Of a DNA stretch of 64,000 nucleotides, positions 26,486 to 36,014 are shown one piece after another. Position numbers and translations under genes: made by a program. The notes below the pieces were generated by a model. That model saw only the letters and a list, made by a program, of their open reading frames with translations, did no database searches and was not told the DNA's origin. The stretch is from Sulfobacillus thermosulfidooxidans DSM 9293 (GTDB lineage Bacteria > Bacillota > Sulfobacillia > Sulfobacillales > Sulfobacillaceae), in assembly GCF_900176145.1 (NCBI RefSeq), contig NZ_FWWY01000001.1:2663444-2727443 (forward strand), read 5' to 3'. Positions within the stretch are counted from its first letter, which is position 1. Each line of letters starts with the position of its first letter.

Positions 26486-27720
26486 ATGGATAGCGTGTTG
26501 TACGTCGGTATTGACACCAGTCTCGGGGCTCACGTCGTCTGCGCGATGGCGGCGGATGGCCAGGTCGTCGCGCGGACGACCGTCCCCAACGATCAGGCGG
26601 GGGCCGAGCAATTCGTCGCTTGGCTGCACCCCCACGCCGCGCCGTACGCGCGGCTGGCCATTGGCGTCGAGGCCACGTCCGTGTACCATGTGCCGCTGAT
26701 GGAATGGCTGACGCAAACCCCCGACTTGCAGCGGTGGCAACCCACCTGGTACGTCCTCAATCCGAAAGTCGTCCAGAAATTCCGAGAGACCTATGTGGAT
26801 CGGGGCAAAACCGACCGAGCGGATGCCGCCCTGATTGCGGATGTCATGCGGTTTGGGCGCGTCACGCCCTGGACCCCGCCGGATCCGCGCTATGCGGCGT
26901 TGCAGGTCTTGACCCGCCATCGTCGGCAGCTGAGCCACCTCATCACCCAAGAAAAAATCGCGCGTTGGTGCAATTGTTTTGTGTCTGGGGGCAGTATGCC
27001 CATACGGAGGAGCCGTTTTTCTCGAACGTCTTTGGGGTAGCGTCGCAAACCGTGTTGGAACGCTACACGCCCGATACGCTGGCAGCCATCCCGCTGGCGG
27101 ATCTGGTGGCGGAAATCGCGGCGGCCGGTCGCCAACGGCTGAAAGCGCCCGATGACATTGCGCAGACCTTGCACCGCTTGGCGCGGCGCGCCTTTCGGTT
27201 GCATCCGGACGAGCAGGACGCGCGGCACCAAAGCTTGGTCCTGCATTTGGACACCATCCGGGCCTTGGAACATCAACAACAGGCGCTGGACAAAGTGATT
27301 GCCCGTGACATGCAGGCGTTTCGCCAAACCCTGACCACGATTCCGGGGATTGGTCCGGTCTATGGCGCGGGCCTCTTGGCCGAAATCGGTCCCATCGAAC
27401 GATTTCCGTCGGAAAATGCCTTGGCCAAATATGCGGGGCTGACCTGGCGCCCGCATCAATCGGGGAATTTTGATGCCGACATCCGTCCGCTGACGCGGAC
27501 GGGGAACGTCTATTTGCGGTACTACTTCATCGAAGCGGCGGAGAGGGTCCGGGTGCGGGACCCGCAGTTCAAAGCCTTTTACGAGAAGAAGTACCACGAA
27601 GCCACGCACCACGCACATAAGCGGGCGTTGGTCTTGACGGCACGCAAGTTGGTCGGCGTGGTCTACGGGATGCTGACCCGGGGCCAAATCTACGACGAAA
27701 GGAAGTTGATGCCGCACTAA
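26486..27720 (+). pseudogene. IS110-family recombinase with one frameshift
   Basis: The N-terminal RuvC-like DEDD part reads YVGIDTS, GVEATSVYH and DRGKTDRADAALIADV in one frame up to residue 157. The C-terminal Transposase_20 part (TIPGIGPVYGAGLLAEIG, LAKYAGLTWRPHQSG, TGNVYLRYYFIEAAE) continues in the -1 frame to 27720. The break is at a run of six A (26952-26957); one more A would restore a continuous protein of about 411 residues. Loss of one A is the simple reading. Slippage on the A run could still make some full-length protein. Without the repair the first product stops at 27040. Confidence 0.85.
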
Positions 27721-27740
27721 AGGGATTGACAACTTATTTG

Positions 27741-28065
27741 CCATTATCTACCACCTCCTTTTAGGCAGGTTTATGTTGCCCTGGCCCTGTTCGTCGTTGT
27801 CCTAAGCTGATCGGTTCTTGACATTTAACCGCGGGACTTTGTCATCGGGCGGTTCCACCCGGTATTTGACGCAATTTCTGCTGTCATGTCCTGATACGCA
27901 AGGAGCGATTAAACAGATCTGTGGGGACCTTTGAGGTGGACTAAAACGAAAAACAGATCCGTTAATCCCATATCTCCGTATTTCTCCATGAAAGCGCTTT
28001 ACTGGGCTTCACTCATCTGCATCCATGAGGTGTTAACTGACCAACAAAACAGGGGGAATGTGACG
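27741..28065. other. intergenic region after the IS110 element
   Basis: No convincing gene. It holds a direct repeat AACAGATC(T/C)GT at about 27913 and 27952 flanking GTGGGGACCTTTGAGGTGGAC, which looks like the kind of sequence left by old insertion-sequence ends, but I cannot name a family. Confidence 0.4.
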
Positions 28066-28275
28066 ATGTTTCGAACTAACGAGAGTCGTAGTGACCGCAT
28101 TATACGTATCATCTTCGGGTTGATTGCTTTGGGCTTGGCGTTTAATCATGTCGGAGGAAATGTAGGGACATGGGTTTTTGGGATTGTGGCGGCATTAGCC
28201 ATAATAACTGGGCTTACTGGAGTATGTGCGCTTTATAAATTGATTGGTGTGAGCACCTGTCCGATTAGAAAGTAA
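28066..28275 (+). CDS. DUF2892 small inner-membrane protein
   Basis: A 69-residue protein with two membrane spans and the typical start (NESRSDRIIRIIFGLIAL) and C-terminal CALYKLIGVSTCPIRK of DUF2892 (YgaP-like membrane part). The two cysteines of the tail are conserved in the family, which is often linked to rhodaneses and sulfur metabolism. ATG 28066 is chosen for its GGGGG site nine bases upstream; the frame is open further up without a good start. Confidence 0.82.
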   Translation: MFRTNESRSDRIIRIIFGLIALGLAFNHVGGNVGTWVFGIVAALAIITGLTGVCALYKLIGVSTCPIRK

Positions 28276-28302
28276 ACTCCACAGACAATTAAGGCAAGAT
28301 TT

Positions 28303-28345
28303 CACCGGGTTCACCATGGAGCACATTCTTCGGGTGGACCCGGTG
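28303..28345 (+). terminator. probable terminator after the DUF2892 gene
   Basis: A 13-bp stem CACCGGGTTCACC with GGTGGACCCGGTG (one T-G pair) followed by a moderately T-rich tail. Confidence 0.5.
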
Positions 28346-28483
28346 TGTTGTCTGCATTTTGAGACCGTGAAGAGAATAAAAAAATGTCGGCAGTCGTCTC
28401 GCATTATGGTACGAGAACACGCCATGACGAGTTCGGACAGGAAAACTACGTAAAAGGTCACGGCCTTATTCAAGCACAATGAA

Positions 28484-28516
28484 GCCATCTTTCCTCTCGT
28501 TAGGACGAAAGATGGC
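28484..28516 (-). terminator. probable terminator of the sigma/anti-sigma operon
   Basis: Perfect 10-bp stem GCCATCTTTC (28484-28493) with GAAAGATGGC (28507-28516). Read on the minus strand it follows the anti-sigma stop and is trailed by TTCATTGTGCTT. Confidence 0.55.
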
Positions 28517-28531
28517 TGAGTCATGGTCAAC

Positions 28532-29251
28532 CTAGATAGATGATGCCGGCAATGTGGCGGCCGCCAAGATCGGGGTTGTGGGCTTTTCTGTGCCTCCTTG
28601 GGGTTCTATGGTAATAGCGAAGGCACTGGCACCGGGTTTTTTAGGCGGCAAAAAATGTGGACCGGGTCCAAAGGTTCCCGCCGGCACCGGGGTGCCTTTA
28701 ACGAGCCACCACCCCTCGTAAGTTTCCCCTGGTTTTAAGGGAGGCAATGCCTTGACCCAAATGAGTGCTTTGGGACCCTGCACATAGAGGAGAACCCTGC
28801 TGGCTTTTGCCGAGACATTAGCCAAGTGAATTTGCTCGGATGACGACATCATTTGAACTAGGGCATCTAGTTGTTGAGCGCGCTCTTTGGTGTGAAAATA
28901 CGATTGCCAGCCAAGAGCGGCCACAATCACGGCCGCTGCGGTGGACAGGGCCCACGGCACCATAATCCGGCGCGTCTTGAGATGGGAAGACACGGGGCGT
29001 TTTGTTCCTAAATCGTCTTGTATCCGCTCCAAAAATTGTTCCCGCATGGGTTCATGAGCGCTGAAATCCGGTTCAATCGCATTCCATGCCTGCTCGCTGT
29101 CGAAAGTGGATAACTGATGCCAATAGATTTGACAAGTCTCGCATTCTTGGAGATGACGAGTGACGCGGTCTTGAGTGTGAGCATCGGCGAGACCGGTAAA
29201 GGTTTTTTCGATCGCTTCCTGCCAGCTTTCATCGTTATGGTTCAGCATCAC
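28532..29251 (-). CDS. anti-sigma factor, RskA type with zinc-binding ZAS motif
   Basis: A 239-residue membrane protein. The cytoplasmic N-terminus carries HLQECETC (HxxxCxxC, anti-sigma zinc motif); a single span lies near residues 97-113; the outside part ends with the RskA-type fold (GETYEGWWLVKG, VPAGTFGPG, ITIEPQGGTEKPTTPI). It should hold the ECF sigma factor encoded just upstream and release it on an envelope signal, usually through proteolysis. The genes overlap by 17 bases. Confidence 0.88.
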   Translation of the reverse strand: MMLNHNDESWQEAIEKTFTGLADAHTQDRVTRHLQECETCQIYWHQLSTFDSEQAWNAIEPDFSAHEPMREQFLERIQDDLGTKRPVSSHLKTRRIMVPWALSTAAAVIVAALGWQSYFHTKERAQQLDALVQMMSSSEQIHLANVSAKASRVLLYVQGPKALIWVKALPPLKPGETYEGWWLVKGTPVPAGTFGPGPHFLPPKKPGASAFAITIEPQGGTEKPTTPILAAATLPASSI

Positions 29252-29840
29252 TCACCTCCTCTCGTAGAATGTCTCGAAGCTTTTCGAGACCCAGTCGCAA
29301 CCGTGTTTTCACGGTACCTAATGGCAATCCCCTGGCTCGTGCGACTTGTGGTGCGGAAAAACCGATGAGGTAAACATCGGTCAATACGACGCGCTGGGCC
29401 TCTGGCAATAAGCTCATGGCGGATTGGAGAGCACGTTGGCCCATTTTTTGAATCACATCCTCAACGACTTCGTTATCCATGTCAGCCAATTCATCGCTGA
29501 GATCGTCGATGGAGTCTGCTGCGGGGATATTTTTAATTTTACGCAGTTGGTCCGTACACCGACTGCGGGCAATCACAAGCAGCCAGGTGGAACAAGATGC
29601 ACGATGCGCATCATATTTATCCGCATTTTGCCAGACGGTCCAAAATATATCTTGGACCGTCTCATCAGCGATTTCCCGGTTTTGGATCATGCGGTGACAC
29701 AATCCTTTAACCTTGCCAAAGTACCGGTCATAAAAGGCCATCATTGCCTGTTGATCTTTTTGGGCAATCCTTTGCAATAATTGTTCGTCGGATATCTCAG
29801 GCAATCCCCATGTTCCTCCTATGGGATGATACGTGATCAT
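29235..29840 (-). CDS. ECF RNA polymerase sigma factor
   Basis: A 201-residue sigma-70 family ECF factor with region 2 (AMMAFYDRYFGKVKGLCHRM, DETVQDIFWTVWQNADKYD) and region 4 (LPEAQRVVLTDVYLIGFSAPQVARARGLPLGTVKTRL). It resembles SigK-type ECF factors that pair with RskA anti-sigmas, as here. Transcribed toward the anti-sigma gene. The promoter should lie in the gap 29841-30006 and may be self-regulated. Confidence 0.92.
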   Translation of the reverse strand: MITYHPIGGTWGLPEISDEQLLQRIAQKDQQAMMAFYDRYFGKVKGLCHRMIQNREIADETVQDIFWTVWQNADKYDAHRASCSTWLLVIARSRCTDQLRKIKNIPAADSIDDLSDELADMDNEVVEDVIQKMGQRALQSAMSLLPEAQRVVLTDVYLIGFSAPQVARARGLPLGTVKTRLRLGLEKLRDILREEVSDAEP

Positions 29841-30006
29841 CCCTGAAATCGATCCATAACCGACAATGATAACGGGCCATTTGGGAATCTATGTGCCTTT
29901 CATCATACAACTTTTTAGGAAGGCTTGTGTCATACGGACCCGCTCAAAGCCTTTAGGATGTCATGGTACAATAGGAAAGACATTCTTGGTAAATGGGTGA
30001 AGTGGC

Positions 30007-30876
30007 GTGGTCGATGTCGACGGGGAACTACAAAGCAGTACCAAGAGCGCGATCTGGGGTGCCCTGGGTAATTTTCTTCTCATGGCCCTAAAAATTATTG
30101 TTGGGATTGTCGGAAATTCACGGGCCTTGATTGCCGATGGCATCCATTCTGGTGCCGATCTCGGCTCGTCTATTGCGGTCATTGTGGGCTTAAAAGTCTC
30201 AAGGATTCCCCCTGACGAAGATCACAATTATGGTCATGCCAAAGCGGAGGCTGTGGCTCAAAAGGTGGTAGCCCTCCTCCTGATCTTGGCGGGGTTTGAA
30301 GTGGCTAATGGGGCGATTCAAGCACTTGGTCACTCTTTTAGCCAACATCCGACAGTTTTGACATTGGTTGTTTCAGCAGCTGTGATGTTGGTCAAATGGG
30401 TCATGTATGCGCGGCAAAAGCGGATGGCGTTGAAAACCGGGAGCCATTCGCTCATGGCCTCGGCGTTAGACAACCGGATGGATGTCATTTCCTCGGGTAT
30501 CACCACCGCAGCGATTTTAGGAGCCCAGTGGGGAATTCCACATTTTGATTCCTATGGAGCGCTTGCGGTTGCCGTGCTCATTGTCTGGTTAGGAATTGAA
30601 ATTTTCTCTCAAGCCGCCAATGATCTCATGGACCGGGCGGCCGATCCTCGGATTGTTGAGGCGATTCGTGAGGTCTCTTTGCAGGTACCTGGGGTGAAAA
30701 CGATTGATGAAATTCGCACCCGGGTTGCGGGAACTCAGGTGCTGGTGGATTTAAAAATTGTGGTCGACCGTCATTTGTCGCTATTAGAGGCACACCGGAT
30801 CGCTCACCGCGTGAAAGATGCGGTGATGGCGCAACCACGTATTCAAGATGTTATGGTTCATGTAAATCCTGATTAA
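30007..30876 (+). CDS. cation diffusion facilitator (CDF) metal exporter
   Basis: A 289-residue CDF transporter with about five to six spans. Metal-site motifs are DGIHSGADL (HxxxD), DHNYGHAKAE and ALDNRMDVISS; a cytoplasmic ferredoxin-like domain ends the protein. It exports divalent metals (Zn, Fe, Mn, Co) against protons. GTG 30007 has only a weak binding site. It precedes recJ by 11 bp. Confidence 0.88.
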   Translation: MVDVDGELQSSTKSAIWGALGNFLLMALKIIVGIVGNSRALIADGIHSGADLGSSIAVIVGLKVSRIPPDEDHNYGHAKAEAVAQKVVALLLILAGFEVANGAIQALGHSFSQHPTVLTLVVSAAVMLVKWVMYARQKRMALKTGSHSLMASALDNRMDVISSGITTAAILGAQWGIPHFDSYGALAVAVLIVWLGIEIFSQAANDLMDRAADPRIVEAIREVSLQVPGVKTIDEIRTRVAGTQVLVDLKIVVDRHLSLLEAHRIAHRVKDAVMAQPRIQDVMVHVNPD

Positions 30877-30887
30877 CGAGAAATGGA

Positions 30888-33200
30888 TTGGTGAATGTTA
30901 CGCATTATCTAAATCGACCTTATCGCCAGGCTTGGACGCATGATGAAGATCAAGAAAGCTTTCGCCTGTTTCAACAACAAGTCGGATTATCCGAGATAAC
31001 AGCCAAGATTTTGTGGTTGAGAAATATCCGTTCTCTAGAGGACTACCGGCGTCTCATGTTAGAGTCTCGTGAATTATCCGATCCCGAACAGTTGCCAGAC
31101 TTAACTAAGGCCGTGACCTTTCTGGAAAATATCCGCCGGGATCACAAATCTATTCGTGTCTATGGTGATTATGATGCGGATGGTGTGAGTGCGACGGCCC
31201 TCATGTATCAAGGATTGGTCTGGGCAGGCTTTCCATCAGTCGATTATTATATCCCGAACCGGTTTGACGAAGGCTATGGACTAAGTTCCGATGCGGTAGT
31301 GCAAGCTGCGGCCGAGGGTATCGATGTCTTAATCACCGTAGATTGTGGATCGAGTTCCCAAGAGGCAGCCGATTTAGCCGCCCAATACGGCATTGACTTA
31401 ATCATCACCGATCATCACGGGCTGCCGCCCGTTCTCCCTAGGGCTCGAGCCCTGGTAAATCCCGAGCGGATGAATGAGCCCAACCGATTTTCCGGGGTGG
31501 GCGTCGCGTTACAACTTTTACGCGCGTTGCTCCATGATGATGTGCCTCCCTGGGCCTATGCTGTGGCCGCTATTGGAACCGTAGCCGATATCGTTCCGTT
31601 GACAGGAGATAACCGCCTTATTGTACAACGGGGGCTTCAAGCGCTGGACATGGGTGCATGCCCAGGAGTTTCGGCCTTGTTGGGAGAGCGGATCAAACCC
31701 GGCCAACGCATTCATGTGGATGACTTGGGATTTTTTGTGGGGCCTCATCTTAATGCCGCTGGACGTATGGGGGATGCCACCCCTGCGGTAGGTTTGTTAT
31801 TGGCCTCGAGAAAAGAGGACGCAGAACCCTTAGCCGCTTTGCTGCGCGAGAAAAACCAGGTGCGTCGTGATATCGAGCAGGAGGTTTTGCGCGGTGCCCT
31901 TGCTCAATTGGCGTCCTATGATCAAAGGGGACTTCCGCCTTTTGTAGTGTTGGCCGGGGACGAGTGGCATCACGGTGTGATAGGTATTGTGGCCTCCCGC
32001 ATCAAAGACTTGGTGAAACGGCCCGTGGCCATTATTGGATGGGAGCAGGACGAAGGCAAAGGTTCGGCCCGGAGTGTTCCCGGCTTTCACCTGTTAAATC
32101 ATTTGGCTAAGCACCGGGACGTCTTCTTGAAATTGGGTGGGCATCGGGGAGCCTGTGGCTTTAGCCTAGTACGGCAAGATCCCTATGAATTGTCGTTGCG
32201 GTTTTCGAGGTCCTTGCCTGAAGAGCTTCTTACTCAGCAGTTTGTCGACAAAACCGTGGATCTGCGGATCAAAGCGGAGGATTTGACGCCGCAAGTGATG
32301 GACGAATTTAAAGCTTTAGAGCCCTTTGGGCACGGGTTTGAACGGCCGCAATTCGCGGTAGTTGGAACATTGGACTCCTTGCGTCTTATGGGTCAAGACA
32401 AACAGCATGTGGCTATGACTCTCGAGGACACGACCGTGCGGGTCGTGGGCTTTAATCAAGGGGATGTGGCTTCCAGTTTCTTGGTTGGCATGCCTATAGA
32501 GTTTATTGGGGAATTGGTGCCCAATTTTTTTCAGGGACGGGAAGAATATCAGTGGCGAATCCATAAACTGGTAAACGCGAGGGCGCTAGACCTGAAATGG
32601 AGATCGTACACTCAATGGGATGTGGCGCCGTCTACGGTTTCGGGGCGGATTATTTACGTTGTGAACAGTACCCGTGAACAACACCGTATGGCTAAGGATT
32701 TAGGGGCGGTAAGCTGGAATCATCATTGGGATTATGGCACGCGCCTGGTCCAGGAAGAAAAGTTACGGGCTCGATCCACGATCTCGGTGGTGGTCAATCA
32801 GTGGGGATTATGGCCAGAAATCCGGCACTGGGCCCATCATATCATTTGGCTTAGCCCGCCAGCTAACCAACAATGTTTGGCCATGGCGGCCTCATTGCTC
32901 GACGTAGAGGGCATGATGTGGGTTGACCCCAGGCTATCACCGGACCCGGTCATCTTAAAGGCCAAGCGTCTCGTCCCTCATCGTCAAACGTTGGCGCGCC
33001 TTTGGCGGGCTCGACAACAAGGCTTTAAACCTTTAATAATTGGCGGGCGGGTGTTTGAAGAATTGGGATTAGAGGCTGGGGTGAGCGGGCAAACGCGCCG
33101 GGATTTGCATGAGAGTCCCTCCTATCAACGGGCGCATACGAAGTGGCAAGAAATCTTGGCTAGCTGGCAGAAGCCCGTGATTGAATGGGCTAAGGACTGA
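30888..33200 (+). CDS. recJ: single-stranded-DNA exonuclease RecJ
   Basis: A 770-residue DHH/DHHA1 phosphoesterase. Motif I reads YGDYDADGVSA, the DHH motif TDHHGLPP, and DHHA1 carries the GPHLNAAGRMGDA and GGHRGACGFS boxes; a Bacillus-like C-terminal extension follows. It degrades 5'-ended single strands in repair. The start is TTG 30888 or GTG 30891; neither has a strong binding site. The position before apt and rel is conserved in Firmicutes. Confidence 0.93.
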   Translation: MVNVTHYLNRPYRQAWTHDEDQESFRLFQQQVGLSEITAKILWLRNIRSLEDYRRLMLESRELSDPEQLPDLTKAVTFLENIRRDHKSIRVYGDYDADGVSATALMYQGLVWAGFPSVDYYIPNRFDEGYGLSSDAVVQAAAEGIDVLITVDCGSSSQEAADLAAQYGIDLIITDHHGLPPVLPRARALVNPERMNEPNRFSGVGVALQLLRALLHDDVPPWAYAVAAIGTVADIVPLTGDNRLIVQRGLQALDMGACPGVSALLGERIKPGQRIHVDDLGFFVGPHLNAAGRMGDATPAVGLLLASRKEDAEPLAALLREKNQVRRDIEQEVLRGALAQLASYDQRGLPPFVVLAGDEWHHGVIGIVASRIKDLVKRPVAIIGWEQDEGKGSARSVPGFHLLNHLAKHRDVFLKLGGHRGACGFSLVRQDPYELSLRFSRSLPEELLTQQFVDKTVDLRIKAEDLTPQVMDEFKALEPFGHGFERPQFAVVGTLDSLRLMGQDKQHVAMTLEDTTVRVVGFNQGDVASSFLVGMPIEFIGELVPNFFQGREEYQWRIHKLVNARALDLKWRSYTQWDVAPSTVSGRIIYVVNSTREQHRMAKDLGAVSWNHHWDYGTRLVQEEKLRARSTISVVVNQWGLWPEIRHWAHHIIWLSPPANQQCLAMAASLLDVEGMMWVDPRLSPDPVILKAKRLVPHRQTLARLWRARQQGFKPLIIGGRVFEELGLEAGVSGQTRRDLHESPSYQRAHTKWQEILASWQKPVIEWAKD

Positions 33201-33271
33201 TGACGCCAAAGGAGTGGCAGAAATATAATGAGAAGGCTTGGGAGACTTTAGGAAGTCAGGCAAGATGTTAA
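33200..33271 (+). CDS. possible 23-residue ORF coupled to recJ
   Basis: The ATG overlaps the recJ stop (TGATG), with AAGGA just upstream, and encodes a charged, amphipathic peptide starting MTPKEWQKYNEKAWETL. It lies in a 120-bp gap otherwise without content. Short and unproven. Confidence 0.25.
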   Translation: MTPKEWQKYNEKAWETLGSQARC

Positions 33272-33322
33272 GGTATGGATGCCGGCATCTGAATTTGAGT
33301 GAGTTGAGGAGGATTTATCACG

Positions 33323-33838
33323 GTGGAATGGACAAAGTGGCTACGAGAAATTCCCGACTTTCCGCAACCAGGCATTTTGTTTCGGGATGTTCTCCCTATT
33401 ATGGCACATAATGACGCTTGGCAGGAGGTGTTGGATGGGCTGGAACAGCGTATTAAACCGCTCGCTCCTGATGCTATTATGGCACCCGAAGCCCGGGGAT
33501 TTTTAATTGCGGCACCTCTGGCTGATCGTTTGAAAATTGGACTCGTGCCGGTAAGAAAACCCGGAAAATTGCCAGCCCCTATTCTATCGGAAACATATTC
33601 GTTAGAATATGGAGAAAACCAATTAGAAGTGGAACGGGATTCTAATTTGGCAGGTAAACGGGTTGTGATTGTGGACGATGTTTTGGCAACCGGGGGCACT
33701 GTGGCTGCAACGTCCCGTTTAGCCTCACGGCTGTCAGCAACCGTCGTCGGTTTCGCTTTTTTGATTGAACTGGCATCCTTAGGCGGACGTTCCCGGTTAG
33801 ATGCCAATGCTCTTGTCACAAGTTTGCTGACACTATAA
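33323..33838 (+). CDS. apt: adenine phosphoribosyltransferase
   Basis: A 171-residue type I phosphoribosyltransferase. The PRPP loop reads VVIVDDVLATGGTV; the N-terminal IPDFPQPGILFRD is an Apt signature. It salvages adenine to AMP. GTG start with GAGGAGGA at proper spacing. It stands between recJ and rel, as in Bacillus. Confidence 0.95.
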   Translation: MEWTKWLREIPDFPQPGILFRDVLPIMAHNDAWQEVLDGLEQRIKPLAPDAIMAPEARGFLIAAPLADRLKIGLVPVRKPGKLPAPILSETYSLEYGENQLEVERDSNLAGKRVVIVDDVLATGGTVAATSRLASRLSATVVGFAFLIELASLGGRSRLDANALVTSLLTL

Positions 33839-33860
33839 CCAGCGAATAGGGGGGAGAAGC

Positions 33861-36014
33861 GTGGAGCAGGTAAGTATGGCGGAAAAGCTTGGATTTACGG
33901 AGGATTCTCCAGAGGCCGAACAAATTGCTAAAGCAATAGAGTTTGCACGCCAAGCCCATGCCGGGCAAAGCCGGGCTTCGGGCGCCCCCTATATCGAACA
34001 TCCTCTGGCAGTGGCCTCAATTTTGGCGGATTTGCGCATGGATGTGCCAACCATTATTGCCGCCTTATTGCATGATGTCGTCGAAGACACCCCTTACACG
34101 TTAGAGGATATCGAAGAACGATTTGGTTCGGAAGTTGCCCAATTGGTCGACGGGGTAACGAAGTTAGACCGCCTGGAAGTGAGAACTCGTGAAGAGGAAC
34201 AGGCGGAAAATTTGCGCAAAATGTTGCTGGCCATGGCCAAAGATATCCGCGTCATATTAATCAAACTGGCTGACCGCCTCCATAATATGCGCACGTTAAA
34301 GCATTTGGCGGCGGACCGGGTTCAACGGATTGCTAAAGAGACGATGGAGATTTATGCGCCTTTGGCTCATCGGTTAGGAATTTACCGGATCAAATGGGAG
34401 CTTGAAGACCTAGCGTTTCAGCATCTGCAGCCTGAAGCCTTCCAAATGATGAAAGAATTGGTGGCCAAAAAACGCAAAGAACGCGAAGCCGCTGTGGAAG
34501 CTGTCACCCAAGAATTGACGCGCCGTCTCGAACAAATGGGAATGGTCGCGGAATTGTCGGGCCGTGCCAAACATTTGTATAGCATTTATCAAAAAATGTA
34601 CAAACAAGGCAAAGACTTTTCCCAAATTTACGATCTGGTGGCTGTACGCGTGATGGTCGAGACCGTGAAAGATTGTTATGCCGTATTGGGATTAGTGCAC
34701 AGTCTATGGAAACCGGTTCCCGGCCGATTTAAAGATTATATTGCCATGCCTAAATCCAATTTATACCAAAGTTTGCATACTACGGTGATGGGTCCTGAAG
34801 GAGAACCCATTGAAGTACAGATTCGCACCTTTGAAATGCATCATACGGCGGAATATGGGATTGCTGCGCATTGGCGCTATAAAGAGGGCAGCAAAGAAGA
34901 TCGCGAATTCGAACAAAAATTGTCGTGGTTGCGTCAGTTGCTAGAATGGCAACGGGACATGCGGGATGCACGCGAATTTATGGATACCTTGAAGGTCGAT
35001 TTATTTAGCGATGAGGTATTTGTATTTACACCTAAAGGGGATGTGCTGGACTTGCCAGCAGGATCAACCCCGATAGACTTTGCCTACCGCATTCACACGG
35101 ATGTCGGCAATCACTGTGTGGGGGCTAAAATCAATGGGCGGATTGTGCCTTTGACCACGCCCTTAGAAAACGGCGATATTGTGGAAGTGCTTGTGAATCG
35201 GAAAAGTCCAGGCCCCAGCGTGGACTGGCTTAATATCGTCCAGACATCTCAGGCCAAAAACCGCATTCGCCAATGGATTCGTAAAGAGCGGCGGCAAGAG
35301 CATCTATCGCGTGGACAGGAAATTTTGGACCGGGAATTAAAGCGAGCTGGCCTGTCCTTGCAACATGATCGGTTGCAAGAATTGGTGAAGAAAGTCGGAT
35401 ATGGTACAGTAGACGAGTTGGCTGTCGGGATAAGCGACGGGATGATTAACCCTGTTCAAGCCGTCAACCGTATTAAGGATGAACTGACCAAAGAAATCGA
35501 ACCCGTCATTACCCCAGTCGTGCCCTTGAAGCGGGAACCTCGCACGCCACCTACGGCCGGACAACAAATTCTGGTACGCGGTCAGCCTCGCTTGTTAACG
35601 CGCCTTGCCAGGTGTTGTCAGCCGGTACCAGGCGATCCCATTATTGGGTATTTGACAAGGGGACGTGGGGTCTCGGTGCACCGTTTAGGGTGTCCCAACG
35701 AAAAAGAACTCAGTAAAGATCCCGAACGATTAATTGAGGTCAGTTGGGATATTCAAGAAGCAGAACTTGCGCCGCATCCCGTGGAACTGGCGGTATTTGC
35801 ATGGGACCGAGCGGGACTATTGGCCGATGTGGCGAACGTTGTCGCCGATGCGAATATTATATCGGCCAAGGCGCGGGGATTTAAAGATCGTACGGCGGTG
35901 GTTAATGTGCGACTGGAAGTGAAGAATTTGACTCAATTAACACGCATTATTAGACGGCTCGAAGCTTTACCGTACGTGGAACGAGTAGAGCGCGTGAGCC
36001 ATGAAAAAGCCTGA
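33861..36014 (+). CDS. rel: bifunctional (p)ppGpp synthetase/hydrolase Rel
   Basis: A 717-residue Rel with an HD hydrolase domain (HAGQSRASGAPYIEHP, LLHDVVEDT, HNMRTLKHL), a synthetase domain (RVMVETVKDCYAVLG, YQSLHTTVMGPEG, EYGIAAHWRYKEG), TGS (VFTPKGDVLDLPAGSTPIDFAY) and a C-terminal ACT domain. Both activities look intact. GTG start with AGGGGGGAGA upstream. Confidence 0.96.
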   Translation: MEQVSMAEKLGFTEDSPEAEQIAKAIEFARQAHAGQSRASGAPYIEHPLAVASILADLRMDVPTIIAALLHDVVEDTPYTLEDIEERFGSEVAQLVDGVTKLDRLEVRTREEEQAENLRKMLLAMAKDIRVILIKLADRLHNMRTLKHLAADRVQRIAKETMEIYAPLAHRLGIYRIKWELEDLAFQHLQPEAFQMMKELVAKKRKEREAAVEAVTQELTRRLEQMGMVAELSGRAKHLYSIYQKMYKQGKDFSQIYDLVAVRVMVETVKDCYAVLGLVHSLWKPVPGRFKDYIAMPKSNLYQSLHTTVMGPEGEPIEVQIRTFEMHHTAEYGIAAHWRYKEGSKEDREFEQKLSWLRQLLEWQRDMRDAREFMDTLKVDLFSDEVFVFTPKGDVLDLPAGSTPIDFAYRIHTDVGNHCVGAKINGRIVPLTTPLENGDIVEVLVNRKSPGPSVDWLNIVQTSQAKNRIRQWIRKERRQEHLSRGQEILDRELKRAGLSLQHDRLQELVKKVGYGTVDELAVGISDGMINPVQAVNRIKDELTKEIEPVITPVVPLKREPRTPPTAGQQILVRGQPRLLTRLARCCQPVPGDPIIGYLTRGRGVSVHRLGCPNEKELSKDPERLIEVSWDIQEAELAPHPVELAVFAWDRAGLLADVANVVADANIISAKARGFKDRTAVVNVRLEVKNLTQLTRIIRRLEALPYVERVERVSHEKA

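Larger units (their letters stand above)
26150..27740 (+). mobile_element. IS110-family insertion sequence (approximate ends)
   Basis: A GC-rich block of about 1.6 kb clearly unlike its AT-richer surroundings, containing a non-coding left part and an IS110-type recombinase gene. Elements of this family lack terminal inverted repeats, so the ends are set only by the change in composition near 26150 and by the end of the gene plus TTGACAA at 27725. It lies upstream of the repeat-protein gene and may affect its promoter. Confidence 0.7.

Noticed and set aside
26135-27744. Two long minus-strand frames opposite the IS110 gene
   Set aside because: They are a result of high GC content antisense to a clear recombinase; their translations are Arg/Pro/Gly-rich without motifs.
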